Shown: piece after piece, positions 26,707 to 35,829 of the stretch
Layout of the letters: the number at the start of each line of letters is the position of its first letter
Position numbering within the stretch: the stretch's first letter is position 1
Source of the DNA: Bordetella parapertussis
GTDB taxonomy: Bacteria; Pseudomonadota; Gammaproteobacteria; Burkholderiales; Burkholderiaceae_C
Assembly: GCA_945873925.1 (NCBI GenBank)
Contig: CAMCES010000009.1
Location: 1 to 57,719 of the forward strand
Direction: 5' to 3'
Length of the DNA stretch: 57,719 nucleotides
Notes under the pieces: generated by a model
What the model saw: the letters and a program-made list of their open reading frames with translations, nothing else
Told to the model about the DNA's origin: nothing
The model's database searches: none
Position numbers and translations under genes: made by a program

Positions 26707-27405
26707 ATGGCCCGATTGCCTCGCCTCACTCTTCTCGGATACCCGCACCACATCATCTTGCGTGGCAACAACCGGCAAAGCATTTTTGAGGATGCCAGCG
26801 ACCAGCAGCGCATGCTCGATCTGTTGCAAACCCATTCGCAAGCGCAGTCGGTGGAGGTGCACGCCTATGTGCTCATGGGCAACCACCTGCACCTTTTGGT
26901 CACCCCCCAAGCCGACAAAGCCTTGCCACTCATGATGCAGGCGGTGGGCCGCGCGTATGTGCTGTCTTTCAACAAACGCCATGGCCGCACAGGCACCTTG
27001 TGGGAAGGGCGATACCGCTCCACCTTGATCCAAACCGAGCGCTATTTTTTGGCCTGCATGGCCTACATCGACTTGAACCCGGTGCGTGCGGGCTTGGTGG
27101 AACAAGCGGCTGACTTTGCTTGGTCTAGCCATGGGCATTACACCGGTACCCGTCAAGACGCTTGGCTCACACCCCACGCTTTGTACTGGGCTTTGGGCAA
27201 CACCCCGTTTGCCCGCGAAGCGGCTTACGCGGCTTTGGTCCAAGCAGGCATCCAACCCAAGCAACAGCAGGCGCTGACCGACGCCACTTTGAGCGGTTGG
27301 GCGCTGGGAGAAGAGTCCTTTGTCGCAGGCTTGCAGCAACTCACACCCAGGCGGGTGAGCAAAACCGCTGCAGGCAGACCAGTGGCAAAGCTTGTCAAAG
27401 TTTGA
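26707..27405 (+). CDS. REP-associated tyrosine (Y1/IS200-type) transposase
   Basis: 232 residues. The Y1 transposase (HUH) signature is intact: the metal-binding histidines in VLMGNHLHLL (His60, His62), and ERYFLACMAY (Tyr113 or Tyr120) leading into the very typical IDLNPVRAGLV segment. FNKRHGRTGTLWEGRY (about 88-103) is also characteristic of RAYTs. Such proteins nick single-stranded DNA at REP-like hairpins, and usually sit as single chromosomal genes rather than complete insertion sequences. No partner orfB is present. A palindrome follows 45 bases downstream. Confidence 0.93.
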   Translation: MARLPRLTLLGYPHHIILRGNNRQSIFEDASDQQRMLDLLQTHSQAQSVEVHAYVLMGNHLHLLVTPQADKALPLMMQAVGRAYVLSFNKRHGRTGTLWEGRYRSTLIQTERYFLACMAYIDLNPVRAGLVEQAADFAWSSHGHYTGTRQDAWLTPHALYWALGNTPFAREAAYAALVQAGIQPKQQQALTDATLSGWALGEESFVAGLQQLTPRRVSKTAAGRPVAKLVKV

Positions 27406-27449
27406 TACTTCTGTCCCTTATTAAATAGCCGACAAATAAACTCAACAAA

Positions 27450-27472
27450 TAATTGGAATCTGACCCCAATTA
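27450..27472. repeat. palindrome downstream of the Y1 transposase, possible RAYT-associated end
   Basis: TAATTGG (27450-27456), nine bases, CCAATTA (27466-27472): a perfect 7-bp stem. The minus strand of the loop region reads GGGGTCAGATTCC, a motif I associate with ends flanking IS200/RAYT-type genes in proteobacteria; that recollection is not checked here. It sits between the transposase and the gltB promoter and could also help stop transcription. Confidence 0.5.
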
Positions 27473-27478
27473 ATTTCT

Positions 27479-27507
27479 TTGAAAAACCGCTTGGGGTGGG
27501 CTATGCT
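27479..27507 (+). promoter_or_regulatory. likely sigma-70 promoter of gltB
   Basis: TTGAAA (27479-27484), a 17-base spacer, then TATGCT (27502-27507). Initiation would fall near 27514, about 30 bases before the gltB ATG. The promoter begins just seven bases after the palindrome behind the transposase. Confidence 0.6.
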
Positions 27508-27543
27508 TACTGCCCTAGTCCCAGAATTCACAGGAAGCGCGTC

Positions 27544-30500
27544 ATGCAAAAGGCATTTACCGAGGGTTTATACCAGTCCAACCAAGAGCACGATGCCTGT
27601 GGCGTCGGTTTCGTGGCGCATATCAAGGGACAAAAAACCCATGAGATCGTCAGCCAGGCGCTGAAGATTTTGGAAAACCTCGATCACCGTGGTGCGGTCG
27701 GTGCAGACAAATTGATGGGCGACGGTGCCGGTATCTTGATCCAACTGCCCGATGCGCTTTACCGCGAAGACATGACCCAACACGGCGTGGTGTTGCCTCC
27801 ACCTGGTGAATACGGTGTCGGCATGGTGTTCTTGCCCAAAGAGCATGCCTCTCGTTTGGCCTGCGAGCAAGAGCTCGAGCGTGCCATCAAGGCCGAGGGG
27901 CAGGTGTTGTTGGGCTGGCGCGATGTGCCCGTCAACAAACACATGCCCATGTCACCCACGGTGCGCGCCAAAGAGCCGCTCATCCGCCAGGTGTTTATTG
28001 GCCGTGGCAACGATGTGATTGTGCAAGACGCTTTAGAGCGCAAGCTGTATGTCATTCGCAAAACCGCCAGCGCCGCGATCTCTCACCTGAACCTCAAGCA
28101 CGGCAAAGAGTATTACGTGCCCAGCATGTCGAGCCGCACCGTGATTTACAAGGGCTTGCTGTTGGCCGATCAGGTGGGTACCTATTTCAATGACCTGCAA
28201 GACAGCCGTTGCATCTCCGCATTGGGCTTGGTGCACCAGCGGTTCTCCACCAATACGTTCCCAGAGTGGCCATTGGCCCACCCCTACCGCTATGTCGCCC
28301 ACAACGGCGAGATCAACACGGTCAAGGGCAATTACAACTGGATGAAGGCGCGTGAAGGCGTCATGACTTCTGCTGTGTTGGGCGAGGACTTGCACAAGCT
28401 CTACCCGATCAGCTTTGCCGACCAGTCCGACACCGCCACCTTTGACAACTGCCTGGAGTTGCTGACCATGGCCGGTTACCCCTTGAGCCAAGCGGTGATG
28501 ATGATGATCCCCGAACCTTGGGAAAACCACAGCACCATGGACGCACGCCGCCGTGCGTTCTACGAATACCATGCGGCGATGCTCGAGCCCTGGGATGGCC
28601 CGGCATCGATCGTGTTCACCGACGGCCGCCAAATCGGCGCCACCCTCGACCGCAACGGCTTGCGCCCCTCGCGCTATTGCATCACCGATGATGACTTGGT
28701 GATCATGGGCTCCGAGTCTGGCGTGTTGCCGGTGCCAGAGAGCAAGATCGTGCGCAAATGGCGTTTGCAGCCGGGCAAGATGTTCTTGATCGACCTTGAG
28801 CAAGGCCGCATGATCGACGACGAAGAATTGAAATCCGGTCTGGCCAACAGCAAGCCCTACAAACAGTGGATTGAAAACCTGCGGGTGCGCTTGGACGATG
28901 TGGCCGAGCACCCTGCGGGAAGGCCCGAGCAAAGCAGCCTGTCCTTGCTCGACCGCCAGCAAGCGTTTGGTTACACCCAAGAAGACTTCAAGTTCTTGAT
29001 GGCCCCCATGGCGGCCAATGGCGAAGAAGCCTTGGGCTCGATGGGCAACGACAGCCCCTTGGCCGTGCTCTCCGACAAAAACAAGCCGCTCTACAACTAC
29101 TTCAAGCAGTTGTTCGCGCAGGTGACCAACCCGCCGATCGACCCGATCCGCGAAGCCATCGTCATGTCGCTGGTGTCGTTTGTCGGCCCCAAACCCAATT
29201 TGCTCGACATCAACCAGGTCAACCCACCGATGCGCCTTGAGGTCAGCCAGCCGGTGCTCGATTTCCAAGACATGGCCAAGCTGCGCCACATCGAGAGCAT
29301 GACCCAGGGCAAGTTCAAGAGCGCCACTTTGGACATCACCTATCCCTTGGCTTGGGGCCATGAGGGTGTGGAAGCCAAGTTGGCGTCGCTGTGTGCCCAG
29401 GCCATGGACCATATCAAGAGTGGCCACAACATCCTGATCATCAGCGACCGTGCGATCACCGCTACCCAAGTCGCCATTCCCGCATTGCTGGCTTTGTCGG
29501 CGGTGCACCAGTATCTGGTCAAAGAAGGCCTGCGCACCAGCGCTGGCTTGGTGGTCGAAACCGGCAGCGCCCGCGAGGTGCATCACTTTGCGGTGTTAGC
29601 CGGTTACGGCGCAGAAGCCGTGCATCCCTATCTGGCCATGGAGTCCTTGGCCACCATGCACGCCGAGTTGCCGGGCGAGTTGTCGGCCGACAAAGCCATC
29701 TACAACTATGTCAAAGCCATTGGCAAAGGCCTCTCGAAAATCATGTCCAAGATGGGCGTGTCTACCTACATGTCGTACTGCGGTGCGCAGTTGTTTGAAG
29801 CCATCGGTTTGAACAGCGAAACGATTGCCAAATACTTCACGGGCACACCCAGCCGTGTCGAGGGTATCGGTATTTTCGAGATTGCCGAAGAAGCCATCCG
29901 CATGCACACCAGCGCTTTCAGCGATGACCCCGTGCTGGCAAACATGCTCGACGCGGGTGGTGAATACGCTTGGCGTGCCCGCGGCGAAGACCACATGTGG
30001 ACACCGGACGCGATCGCCAAGTTACAGCACAGCACACGCGCCAACAACTTCAGCACTTACAAAGAGTACGCCCAAATCATCAACGACCAAAGCCGTCGCC
30101 ACATGACCTTGCGCGGCCTGTTCGAGTTCAAGATCGATCCGGGCAAAGCCATTGCCTTAGACCAGGTCGAGCCGGCCAGCGAAATCGTCAAACGCTTTGC
30201 CACCGGCGCCATGTCCTTGGGCTCGATCAGCACCGAAGCGCACGCCACCTTGGCGGTCGCGATGAACCGCATCGGCGGCAAGAGCAACACCGGCGAAGGC
30301 GGCGAAGACCCGGCGCGCTACCGCAACGAAGTCAAAGGCATCCCCATCAAACAAGGCGAGACTTTGAAGAGCGTGATTGGCGACAAGCAGGTCGAGGTCG
30401 ACATGCCTTTGCAAGCCGGCGATTCGCTGCGCTCAAAGATCAAGCAAGTCGCTTCCGGCCGCTTTGGGGTGACCGCCGAGTACCTGGCCAGCGCCGACCA

Positions 30501-32235
30501 AATCCAGATCAAGATGGCCCAAGGTGCCAAGCCCGGAGAGGGCGGTCAACTGCCCGGCAGCAAGGTGTCCGAGTACATCGGCTTTTTGCGCTACTCGGTG
30601 CCTGGGGTGGGTTTGATTTCACCCCCACCCCACCACGACATTTATTCCATTGAAGACTTGGCGCAACTGATCCACGATTTGAAAAACGTCGCGCCCCATG
30701 CCGACATCAGTGTCAAGCTGGTCTCCGAGGTGGGCGTGGGCACGATCGCTGCAGGCGTGGCCAAGTGCAAGGCCGACCATGTGGTGATCGCCGGCCACGA
30801 CGGTGGCACCGGTGCCTCGCCCTGGTCTTCGATCAAACACGCGGGCAGCCCCTGGGAAATCGGCTTGGCCGAAACCCAGCAGACCTTGGTGCTCAACGGC
30901 TTGCGTGGACGCATCCGGGTGCAGACCGACGGCCAAATGAAAACCGGCCGCGATGTGGCGATCGGTGCCTTGCTCGGCGCGGATGAATTCGGCTTTGCCA
31001 CCGCACCGCTGGTGGTCGAGGGCTGCATCATGATGCGCAAATGCCACCTCAACACCTGCCCGGTGGGCGTGGCCACGCAAGACCCGGTGCTGCGCCAAAA
31101 GTTCTCTGGCAAGCCAGAGCATGTGGTCAACTATTTCTTCTTCATCGCCGAGGAAGTGCGTCAGATCATGGCGCAACTGGGCATCGCCAAGTTCGATGAC
31201 CTGATTGGCCGTTCGGATTTGCTCGACATGAAGCAAGGCGTCGAACATTGGAAGGCCAAGGGGCTGGACTTTGGCCGTTTGTTGGCCAAACCCCAGGTAC
31301 CTGTTGGTACCCCCTTGTTCCATACCGACACCCAAGACCATGGCCTGGAAAAAGCCTTAGACAAAGTGCTGATCGAAAAAAGCCGTGCCGCCATCGACAA
31401 AGGCGAAAAAGTGCAGTTCATGGAAGTCGCCCGCAACGTCAACCGCTCGGTCGGTGCGATGTTGTCTGGCGCGCTCACCCAGGTGCGCCCCGAAGGCTTG
31501 CCTGACGACACCCTGCGCATCCAACTCGAAGGCACCGGTGGCCAATCGTTTGGCGCGTTTTTGGCCAAGGGCATCACCTTGTATTTGATTGGCGACGCCA
31601 ACGACTACACCGGCAAAGGGCTGTCCGGGGGGCGCGTGGTCGTGCGCCCGAGCATCGATTTCCGAGGCGAGGCGGTGTCCAACACCATCGTTGGCAACAC
31701 CGTGCTGTATGGCGCGACCAGCGGCGAGGCGTTTTTCAGCGGCGTGGCCGGTGAACGCTTCGCGGTGCGTTTGTCAGGCGCGACCGCGGTCGTCGAAGGC
31801 ACGGGTGACCACGGCTGCGAATACATGACCGGCGGCACCGTGGTGGTGCTGGGCAACACCGGGCGCAACTTCGCGGCTGGCATGAGCGGTGGCATTGCCT
31901 ATGTGTACGATGAGGACGGCGAGTTTGACAAACGTTGCAACACCGCCATGGTCAGCATGGACAAAGTGTTGGACGAGAAGCGCCAAAGCGCTGAAGTGCC
32001 GCAAGCCCTGTGGCACCGTGGCCTGGCCGACGAAAGGCAACTCAAAAAGTTACTCGAAGACCACCACCGCTGGACCGGTTCCAAACGCGCCCGCGCATTG
32101 TTGGACAACTGGGAACAGGCCCGCGCCAAGTTCGTCAAAGTGTTCCCCAACGAATACAAACGCGCCTTGGGTGAATTGGCTGCCGCAGCCACCGACAAAC
32201 CGGCCAAGGCGAAAAAAGCCACTGCCAAGTCTTAA
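27544..32235 (+). CDS. gltB: Glutamate synthase, large (alpha) subunit
   Basis: 1563 residues. I chose the ATG at 27544: AGGAAG precedes it, and an upstream GTG at 27496 lies inside the promoter. The N-terminal glutaminase uses Cys19 (EHDACGVGF) as nucleophile after removal of a short propeptide. The FMN-binding synthase domain follows in the second half (PPPHHDIYSIEDL; GHDGGTGASPW), with the [3Fe-4S] cysteines in CHLNTCPVG, and the C-terminal beta-helix domain. It converts glutamine plus 2-oxoglutarate into two glutamates, with electrons from GltD. Confidence 0.98.
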   Translation: MQKAFTEGLYQSNQEHDACGVGFVAHIKGQKTHEIVSQALKILENLDHRGAVGADKLMGDGAGILIQLPDALYREDMTQHGVVLPPPGEYGVGMVFLPKEHASRLACEQELERAIKAEGQVLLGWRDVPVNKHMPMSPTVRAKEPLIRQVFIGRGNDVIVQDALERKLYVIRKTASAAISHLNLKHGKEYYVPSMSSRTVIYKGLLLADQVGTYFNDLQDSRCISALGLVHQRFSTNTFPEWPLAHPYRYVAHNGEINTVKGNYNWMKAREGVMTSAVLGEDLHKLYPISFADQSDTATFDNCLELLTMAGYPLSQAVMMMIPEPWENHSTMDARRRAFYEYHAAMLEPWDGPASIVFTDGRQIGATLDRNGLRPSRYCITDDDLVIMGSESGVLPVPESKIVRKWRLQPGKMFLIDLEQGRMIDDEELKSGLANSKPYKQWIENLRVRLDDVAEHPAGRPEQSSLSLLDRQQAFGYTQEDFKFLMAPMAANGEEALGSMGNDSPLAVLSDKNKPLYNYFKQLFAQVTNPPIDPIREAIVMSLVSFVGPKPNLLDINQVNPPMRLEVSQPVLDFQDMAKLRHIESMTQGKFKSATLDITYPLAWGHEGVEAKLASLCAQAMDHIKSGHNILIISDRAITATQVAIPALLALSAVHQYLVKEGLRTSAGLVVETGSAREVHHFAVLAGYGAEAVHPYLAMESLATMHAELPGELSADKAIYNYVKAIGKGLSKIMSKMGVSTYMSYCGAQLFEAIGLNSETIAKYFTGTPSRVEGIGIFEIAEEAIRMHTSAFSDDPVLANMLDAGGEYAWRARGEDHMWTPDAIAKLQHSTRANNFSTYKEYAQIINDQSRRHMTLRGLFEFKIDPGKAIALDQVEPASEIVKRFATGAMSLGSISTEAHATLAVAMNRIGGKSNTGEGGEDPARYRNEVKGIPIKQGETLKSVIGDKQVEVDMPLQAGDSLRSKIKQVASGRFGVTAEYLASADQIQIKMAQGAKPGEGGQLPGSKVSEYIGFLRYSVPGVGLISPPPHHDIYSIEDLAQLIHDLKNVAPHADISVKLVSEVGVGTIAAGVAKCKADHVVIAGHDGGTGASPWSSIKHAGSPWEIGLAETQQTLVLNGLRGRIRVQTDGQMKTGRDVAIGALLGADEFGFATAPLVVEGCIMMRKCHLNTCPVGVATQDPVLRQKFSGKPEHVVNYFFFIAEEVRQIMAQLGIAKFDDLIGRSDLLDMKQGVEHWKAKGLDFGRLLAKPQVPVGTPLFHTDTQDHGLEKALDKVLIEKSRAAIDKGEKVQFMEVARNVNRSVGAMLSGALTQVRPEGLPDDTLRIQLEGTGGQSFGAFLAKGITLYLIGDANDYTGKGLSGGRVVVRPSIDFRGEAVSNTIVGNTVLYGATSGEAFFSGVAGERFAVRLSGATAVVEGTGDHGCEYMTGGTVVVLGNTGRNFAAGMSGGIAYVYDEDGEFDKRCNTAMVSMDKVLDEKRQSAEVPQALWHRGLADERQLKKLLEDHHRWTGSKRARALLDNWEQARAKFVKVFPNEYKRALGELAAAATDKPAKAKKATAKS

Positions 32236-32255
32236 GCGCACACAAGGACCAGATC

Positions 32256-33737
32256 ATGGGAAAAATCACAGGCTTCATGGAATTTGAACGGGTTGAAGAG
32301 GGTTACAAGCCCGTGCCCGAGCGCTTGAAACACCACAAAGAGTTCGTCGTCACCTTGACGCCCGAGCAGGCCAAAACCCAAAGCGCGCGCTGCATGGACT
32401 GCGGCACGCCGTTTTGCAACAGTGGCTGCCCGGTCAACAACATCATTCCCGATTTCAACGATCTGGTGTATGGCAACCAGTGGCAAAACGCTTTGACGGT
32501 TTTGCACAGCACCAACAACTTCCCCGAGTTCACCGGCCGCATCTGCCCCGCGCCTTGCGAGGCGGCTTGCACCCTGAACTTCAACGATGAAGCGGTGGGC
32601 ATCAAATCCATCGAACACGCGATCATCGATCGCGGTTGGGCTGAAGGCTGGGTCAAGCCACAGCCGGCTGGCCACAAGACCGGCAAAACAGTCGCGGTGA
32701 TTGGGGCGGGCCCAGCGGGCATGGCGGCTGCGCAGCAACTGGCGCGTGTCGGTCACGCGGTCACGGTGTTTGAGAAGAACGACCGGGTCGGTGGTTTGTT
32801 GCGCTACGGCATCCCTGACTTCAAGATGGAGAAAAGCCACATCGACCGACGCGTTGATCAAATGCAAGCCGAGGGCGTGGTGTTCAAAACCGGTGTGATG
32901 GTCGGCAACTGGCCCAAGGACAGCAAGGTCACCAACTGGTCCAAGCAAACCATCAGTGCAGATCAGCTGAAAAAAGAGTTCGACGCGGTGCTGTTGACCG
33001 GCGGCGCCGAGCAGTCGCGTGACCTGCCTGTGCCCGGGCGTGAGCTCGAGGGCGTGTACTTCGCCATGGAGTTTTTGCCCCTGCAAAACAAAGTCAATGC
33101 GGGCGACAAACTCAAAGACCAGTTGCGCGCCGATGGCAAACACGTCATCGTGATCGGCGGCGGCGACACCGGCTCGGATTGCGTGGGCACCAGCACCCGT
33201 CAAGGCGCGGCCAGCGTCACCCAGTTCGAGGTGATGCCGATGCCGCCCGAGCAAGAAAACAAGCCGATGGTCTGGCCTTACTGGCCCATGAAGATGCGCA
33301 CCAGCTCCAGCCATGACGAGGGCACCGAAAAAGGCCTGCTCAAGCGCGAGTTCGCGATTTCCACCAAAGCCTTCACTGGCCAAAACGGCAAGCTCACCGG
33401 CTTGACCACGGTGCATGTCGAGATGAAAGACGGCAAGCTCGTCGAGGTGCCTGGCTCCGAAAAAGAATACAAAGCCGACCTGGTGTTGCTGGCCATGGGT
33501 TTTGTCAATCCGGTGCCCACCGTGCTGGAAGCGTTTGGGGTCGACAAGGACGCACGAGGCAACGCCAAGGCGCACACCGAAGAAGGCAGTGGCTACACCA
33601 CCAGCGTGCCCAAGGTGTTTGCAGCAGGCGATATTCGCCGCGGCCAGTCGCTGGTGGTCTGGGCGATCCGCGAAGGTCGCCAGGCGGCACGCACGATCGA
33701 TCAATTTTTGATGGGTGACAGTAAACTGCCCAGATGA
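32256..33737 (+). CDS. gltD: Glutamate synthase, small (beta) subunit
   Basis: 493 residues. The N-terminal region has two cysteine groups, CMDCGTPFCNSGCP (about 44-57) and CPAPCEAAC, which bind [4Fe-4S] clusters. FAD (GAGPAGMAAAQ, about 151) and NADPH (GGGDTGSDC) sites follow. It passes electrons from NADPH to GltB. It starts 20 bases after gltB. Its stop codon overlaps the mlaF start as ATGA, tying nitrogen assimilation to the lipid-transport operon. Confidence 0.98.
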   Translation: MGKITGFMEFERVEEGYKPVPERLKHHKEFVVTLTPEQAKTQSARCMDCGTPFCNSGCPVNNIIPDFNDLVYGNQWQNALTVLHSTNNFPEFTGRICPAPCEAACTLNFNDEAVGIKSIEHAIIDRGWAEGWVKPQPAGHKTGKTVAVIGAGPAGMAAAQQLARVGHAVTVFEKNDRVGGLLRYGIPDFKMEKSHIDRRVDQMQAEGVVFKTGVMVGNWPKDSKVTNWSKQTISADQLKKEFDAVLLTGGAEQSRDLPVPGRELEGVYFAMEFLPLQNKVNAGDKLKDQLRADGKHVIVIGGGDTGSDCVGTSTRQGAASVTQFEVMPMPPEQENKPMVWPYWPMKMRTSSSHDEGTEKGLLKREFAISTKAFTGQNGKLTGLTTVHVEMKDGKLVEVPGSEKEYKADLVLLAMGFVNPVPTVLEAFGVDKDARGNAKAHTEEGSGYTTSVPKVFAAGDIRRGQSLVVWAIREGRQAARTIDQFLMGDSKLPR

Positions 33738-34555
33738 GCAGCCCAGCAGCCCCTTTGATCGAACTGCGCGAAACCCATTTTGGCTATGGCGAGCGCCCTG
33801 TTCTCGAAGGGGTGACGTTGCAAATCCCGCGCGGCAAAGTCACCGCCTTGATGGGTGCTTCAGGTGGCGGCAAAACCACGGTCCTGCGGCTGATTGGCGG
33901 CCAGCACCGGGCCCAGTCTGGTGCAGTGCTGTTTGATGGGCAAGACATGGGCGGCTTGGACCAACCCGGGCTGTACCAAGCGCGTCGACGCATGGGCATG
34001 TTGTTTCAGTTCGGCGCTTTGTTCACCGACATGAGTGTGTTTGACAATGTCGCCTTTCCCCTGCGAGAGCACACCGACCTGTCCGAGCCGATGGTGCGCG
34101 ACATCGTGCTGATGAAGCTCGAGGCGGTGGGTTTGCGTGGCGCGCGCGACTTGATGCCCAGCGAAGTCTCGGGCGGCATGGCACGCCGCATTGCCCTGGC
34201 GCGGGCCATGGCGCTGGACCCTGAGTTGATGATGTATGACGAGCCTTTTGCTGGCTTGGACCCGATTTCCTTGGGCACCGCAGCGCGTTTGATCCGCTTG
34301 CTCAATGACGCGCTGGGCCTGACCAGCATCCTGGTCTCGCACGACCTGGAAGAAACCTTTCGCATCGCCGACAAGGTGGTGATCTTGGCGAACGGCCGCA
34401 TCGCCGCGCAAGGCACGCCCGAGCAAGTGCGCCAAAGCACCGACCCCTTGGTACACCAATTCGTCACTGCCGCGCCGGAAGGGCCGGTGCGTTTTCACTA
34501 CCCCGCCCAGCCTGCTGCACAGGACTTTGGCATGAACCGCCTGGGGTCCCCATGA
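33734..34555 (+). CDS. mlaF: Phospholipid ABC transporter ATP-binding protein MlaF
   Basis: 273 residues. Walker A is GASGGGKTT (about 45), the signature is VSGGMARR (about 143), and Walker B is LMMYDEPFAGLDP (about 166). MlaF drives the MlaFEDB complex in the inner membrane that moves phospholipids between inner and outer membrane to keep the outer leaflet asymmetric. The C-terminal extension beyond the ABC core (VRFHYPAQPAAQD) matches MlaF, where this tail contacts a neighbouring subunit. It overlaps gltD and mlaE by four bases each. Confidence 0.95.
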   Translation: MSSPAAPLIELRETHFGYGERPVLEGVTLQIPRGKVTALMGASGGGKTTVLRLIGGQHRAQSGAVLFDGQDMGGLDQPGLYQARRRMGMLFQFGALFTDMSVFDNVAFPLREHTDLSEPMVRDIVLMKLEAVGLRGARDLMPSEVSGGMARRIALARAMALDPELMMYDEPFAGLDPISLGTAARLIRLLNDALGLTSILVSHDLEETFRIADKVVILANGRIAAQGTPEQVRQSTDPLVHQFVTAAPEGPVRFHYPAQPAAQDFGMNRLGSP

Positions 34556-35331
34556 GCGGATTTTTCGTCCGCGTGGGTTGGGCCACCCGTGTTTTCCTAG
34601 CCGATGTGGGTCACGCCACCGCTTTGTTCCTGCGTTTGCTGCTGTTGGCCCCGTATTGTTTGCGCCGCTTTGGTTTGGTGCGCGACCACATGCATTTTTT
34701 GGGCAACTATTCCCTGGCCATCATTTCGGTCTCGGGTTTGTTCGTGGGTTTTGTGTTGGCTTTGCAGGGTTACAACACCTTGCAACGCTTTGGTTCGGCT
34801 TCTGCCTTGGGTTTGTTGGTGACACTGAGTTTGGTGCGCGAATTGGGGCCGGTTGTTTCCGCCTTGCTGTTCACCGGTCGTGCCGGCACCTCGCTCACCG
34901 CTGAGATCGGCCTGATGAAAGCCGGCGAGCAACTCTCAGCCATGGAGATGATGGCGATAGACCCGGTCAAGCGCATCTTGGCCCCACGCTTTTGGGCCGC
35001 GGTCTTGGTCATGCCGATCCTGGGCGCGATCTTCAGCGCGGTCGGCATCCTTGGCGGCTGGCTGGTCGGCGTGGTCATGATCGGGGTAGACGCAGGCTCG
35101 TTTTGGGGTCAAATGCGCGATGGCGTGGATGTTTGGTCGGATGTGGGCAATGGCGTGATCAAAACCGTGGTGTTCGGTTTCACCGTCAGTTTCATCGCGC
35201 TGCGCCAAGGTTTTGAGGCGCAAGCAACGCCCGACGGCGTGGCCCGCGCGACCACCCGCACCGTGGTGATGGCTTCGCTGACCGTGTTGGCTTTGGATTT
35301 TGTGTTGACTGCTTTGATGTTCAAGCTGTGA
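34552..35331 (+). CDS. mlaE: Phospholipid ABC transporter permease MlaE
   Basis: 259 residues, with five or more membrane helices and the conserved MlaE central segment VRELGPVVSALLFTGRAGTS (about 97-116) followed by AEIGLMKAGEQLSAMEMMAI, the coupling region that meets MlaF. It forms the membrane channel of the Mla importer/exporter. It overlaps mlaF by four bases and is followed 10 bases later by mlaD. Confidence 0.96.
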   Translation: MSGFFVRVGWATRVFLADVGHATALFLRLLLLAPYCLRRFGLVRDHMHFLGNYSLAIISVSGLFVGFVLALQGYNTLQRFGSASALGLLVTLSLVRELGPVVSALLFTGRAGTSLTAEIGLMKAGEQLSAMEMMAIDPVKRILAPRFWAAVLVMPILGAIFSAVGILGGWLVGVVMIGVDAGSFWGQMRDGVDVWSDVGNGVIKTVVFGFTVSFIALRQGFEAQATPDGVARATTRTVVMASLTVLALDFVLTALMFKL

Positions 35332-35341
35332 AATAGGAAGA

Positions 35342-35827
35342 ATGGATATGCAACGCTCAAATACGGATGTCTGGGTTGGACTGCTGGTGATGTTGGGGGC
35401 CGCGGCTTTGCTGTTTTTGGCCTTGCAATCGGCCAATTTGCTCAGCTTGAGTTGGCAAAAAACATACCCGGTGAATGCCTTTTTCGACAATATCGGTGGT
35501 TTGAAAAAACAAGCCCCGGTCAAAAGCGCTGGCGTGGTGGTCGGGCGGGTGCAAGACATCGGCTTTGATGCCAAACGTTTCCAGGCGCAAGTGGTGTTGG
35601 CCATGGACACCCGCTATTCTTTTCCCAAAGACAGCTCCTTGAAAATCCTCACCAGCGGTTTGCTGGGCGAGCAATACATCGGCATCGAAGCTGGCGCTGA
35701 CGAGGCGAATTTGAAGCCCGGTGACACCCTGCAGTCCACCCAATCTGCGGTGGTGCTGGAAAACCTGATCAGCCGCTTTCTCTACGACAAAGCCGCTTCG
35801 CCGGGTGCGCAGCCGGAGGGCAACTGA
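35342..35827 (+). CDS. mlaD: Phospholipid-binding MCE-domain protein MlaD
   Basis: 161 residues: one N-terminal membrane helix (about 12-31), then a single MCE domain (about 38-120) with FFDNIGGLKKQAPVKSAGVV and LLGEQYIGIEAG. MlaD forms a hexameric ring on the periplasmic side of MlaFE and receives lipid from MlaC. A second methionine two codons into the frame could also start it. The length is typical of MlaD. Confidence 0.95.
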   Translation: MDMQRSNTDVWVGLLVMLGAAALLFLALQSANLLSLSWQKTYPVNAFFDNIGGLKKQAPVKSAGVVVGRVQDIGFDAKRFQAQVVLAMDTRYSFPKDSSLKILTSGLLGEQYIGIEAGADEANLKPGDTLQSTQSAVVLENLISRFLYDKAASPGAQPEGN

Positions 35828-35829
35828 AC

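Noticed and set aside
26707..27405. Complete IS200/IS605 insertion sequence
   Set aside because: The transposase is intact, but the upstream and downstream palindromes do not match as element ends and no second orf is present; a single-copy RAYT fits better.
27496..27543. GTG at 27496 as the gltB start
   Set aside because: It lies between the -35 and -10 boxes of a good promoter, adds residues foreign to the family, and the ATG at 27544 has a proper ribosome site.
28033..29586. 517-codon open frame antisense to gltB
   Set aside because: It lies wholly inside the glutaminase/central part of gltB on the other strand and shows no recognisable domain.
32232..33704. 490-codon open frame antisense to gltD
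   Set aside because: Shadow of gltD; the real frame has iron-sulfur, FAD and NADPH motifs in order.
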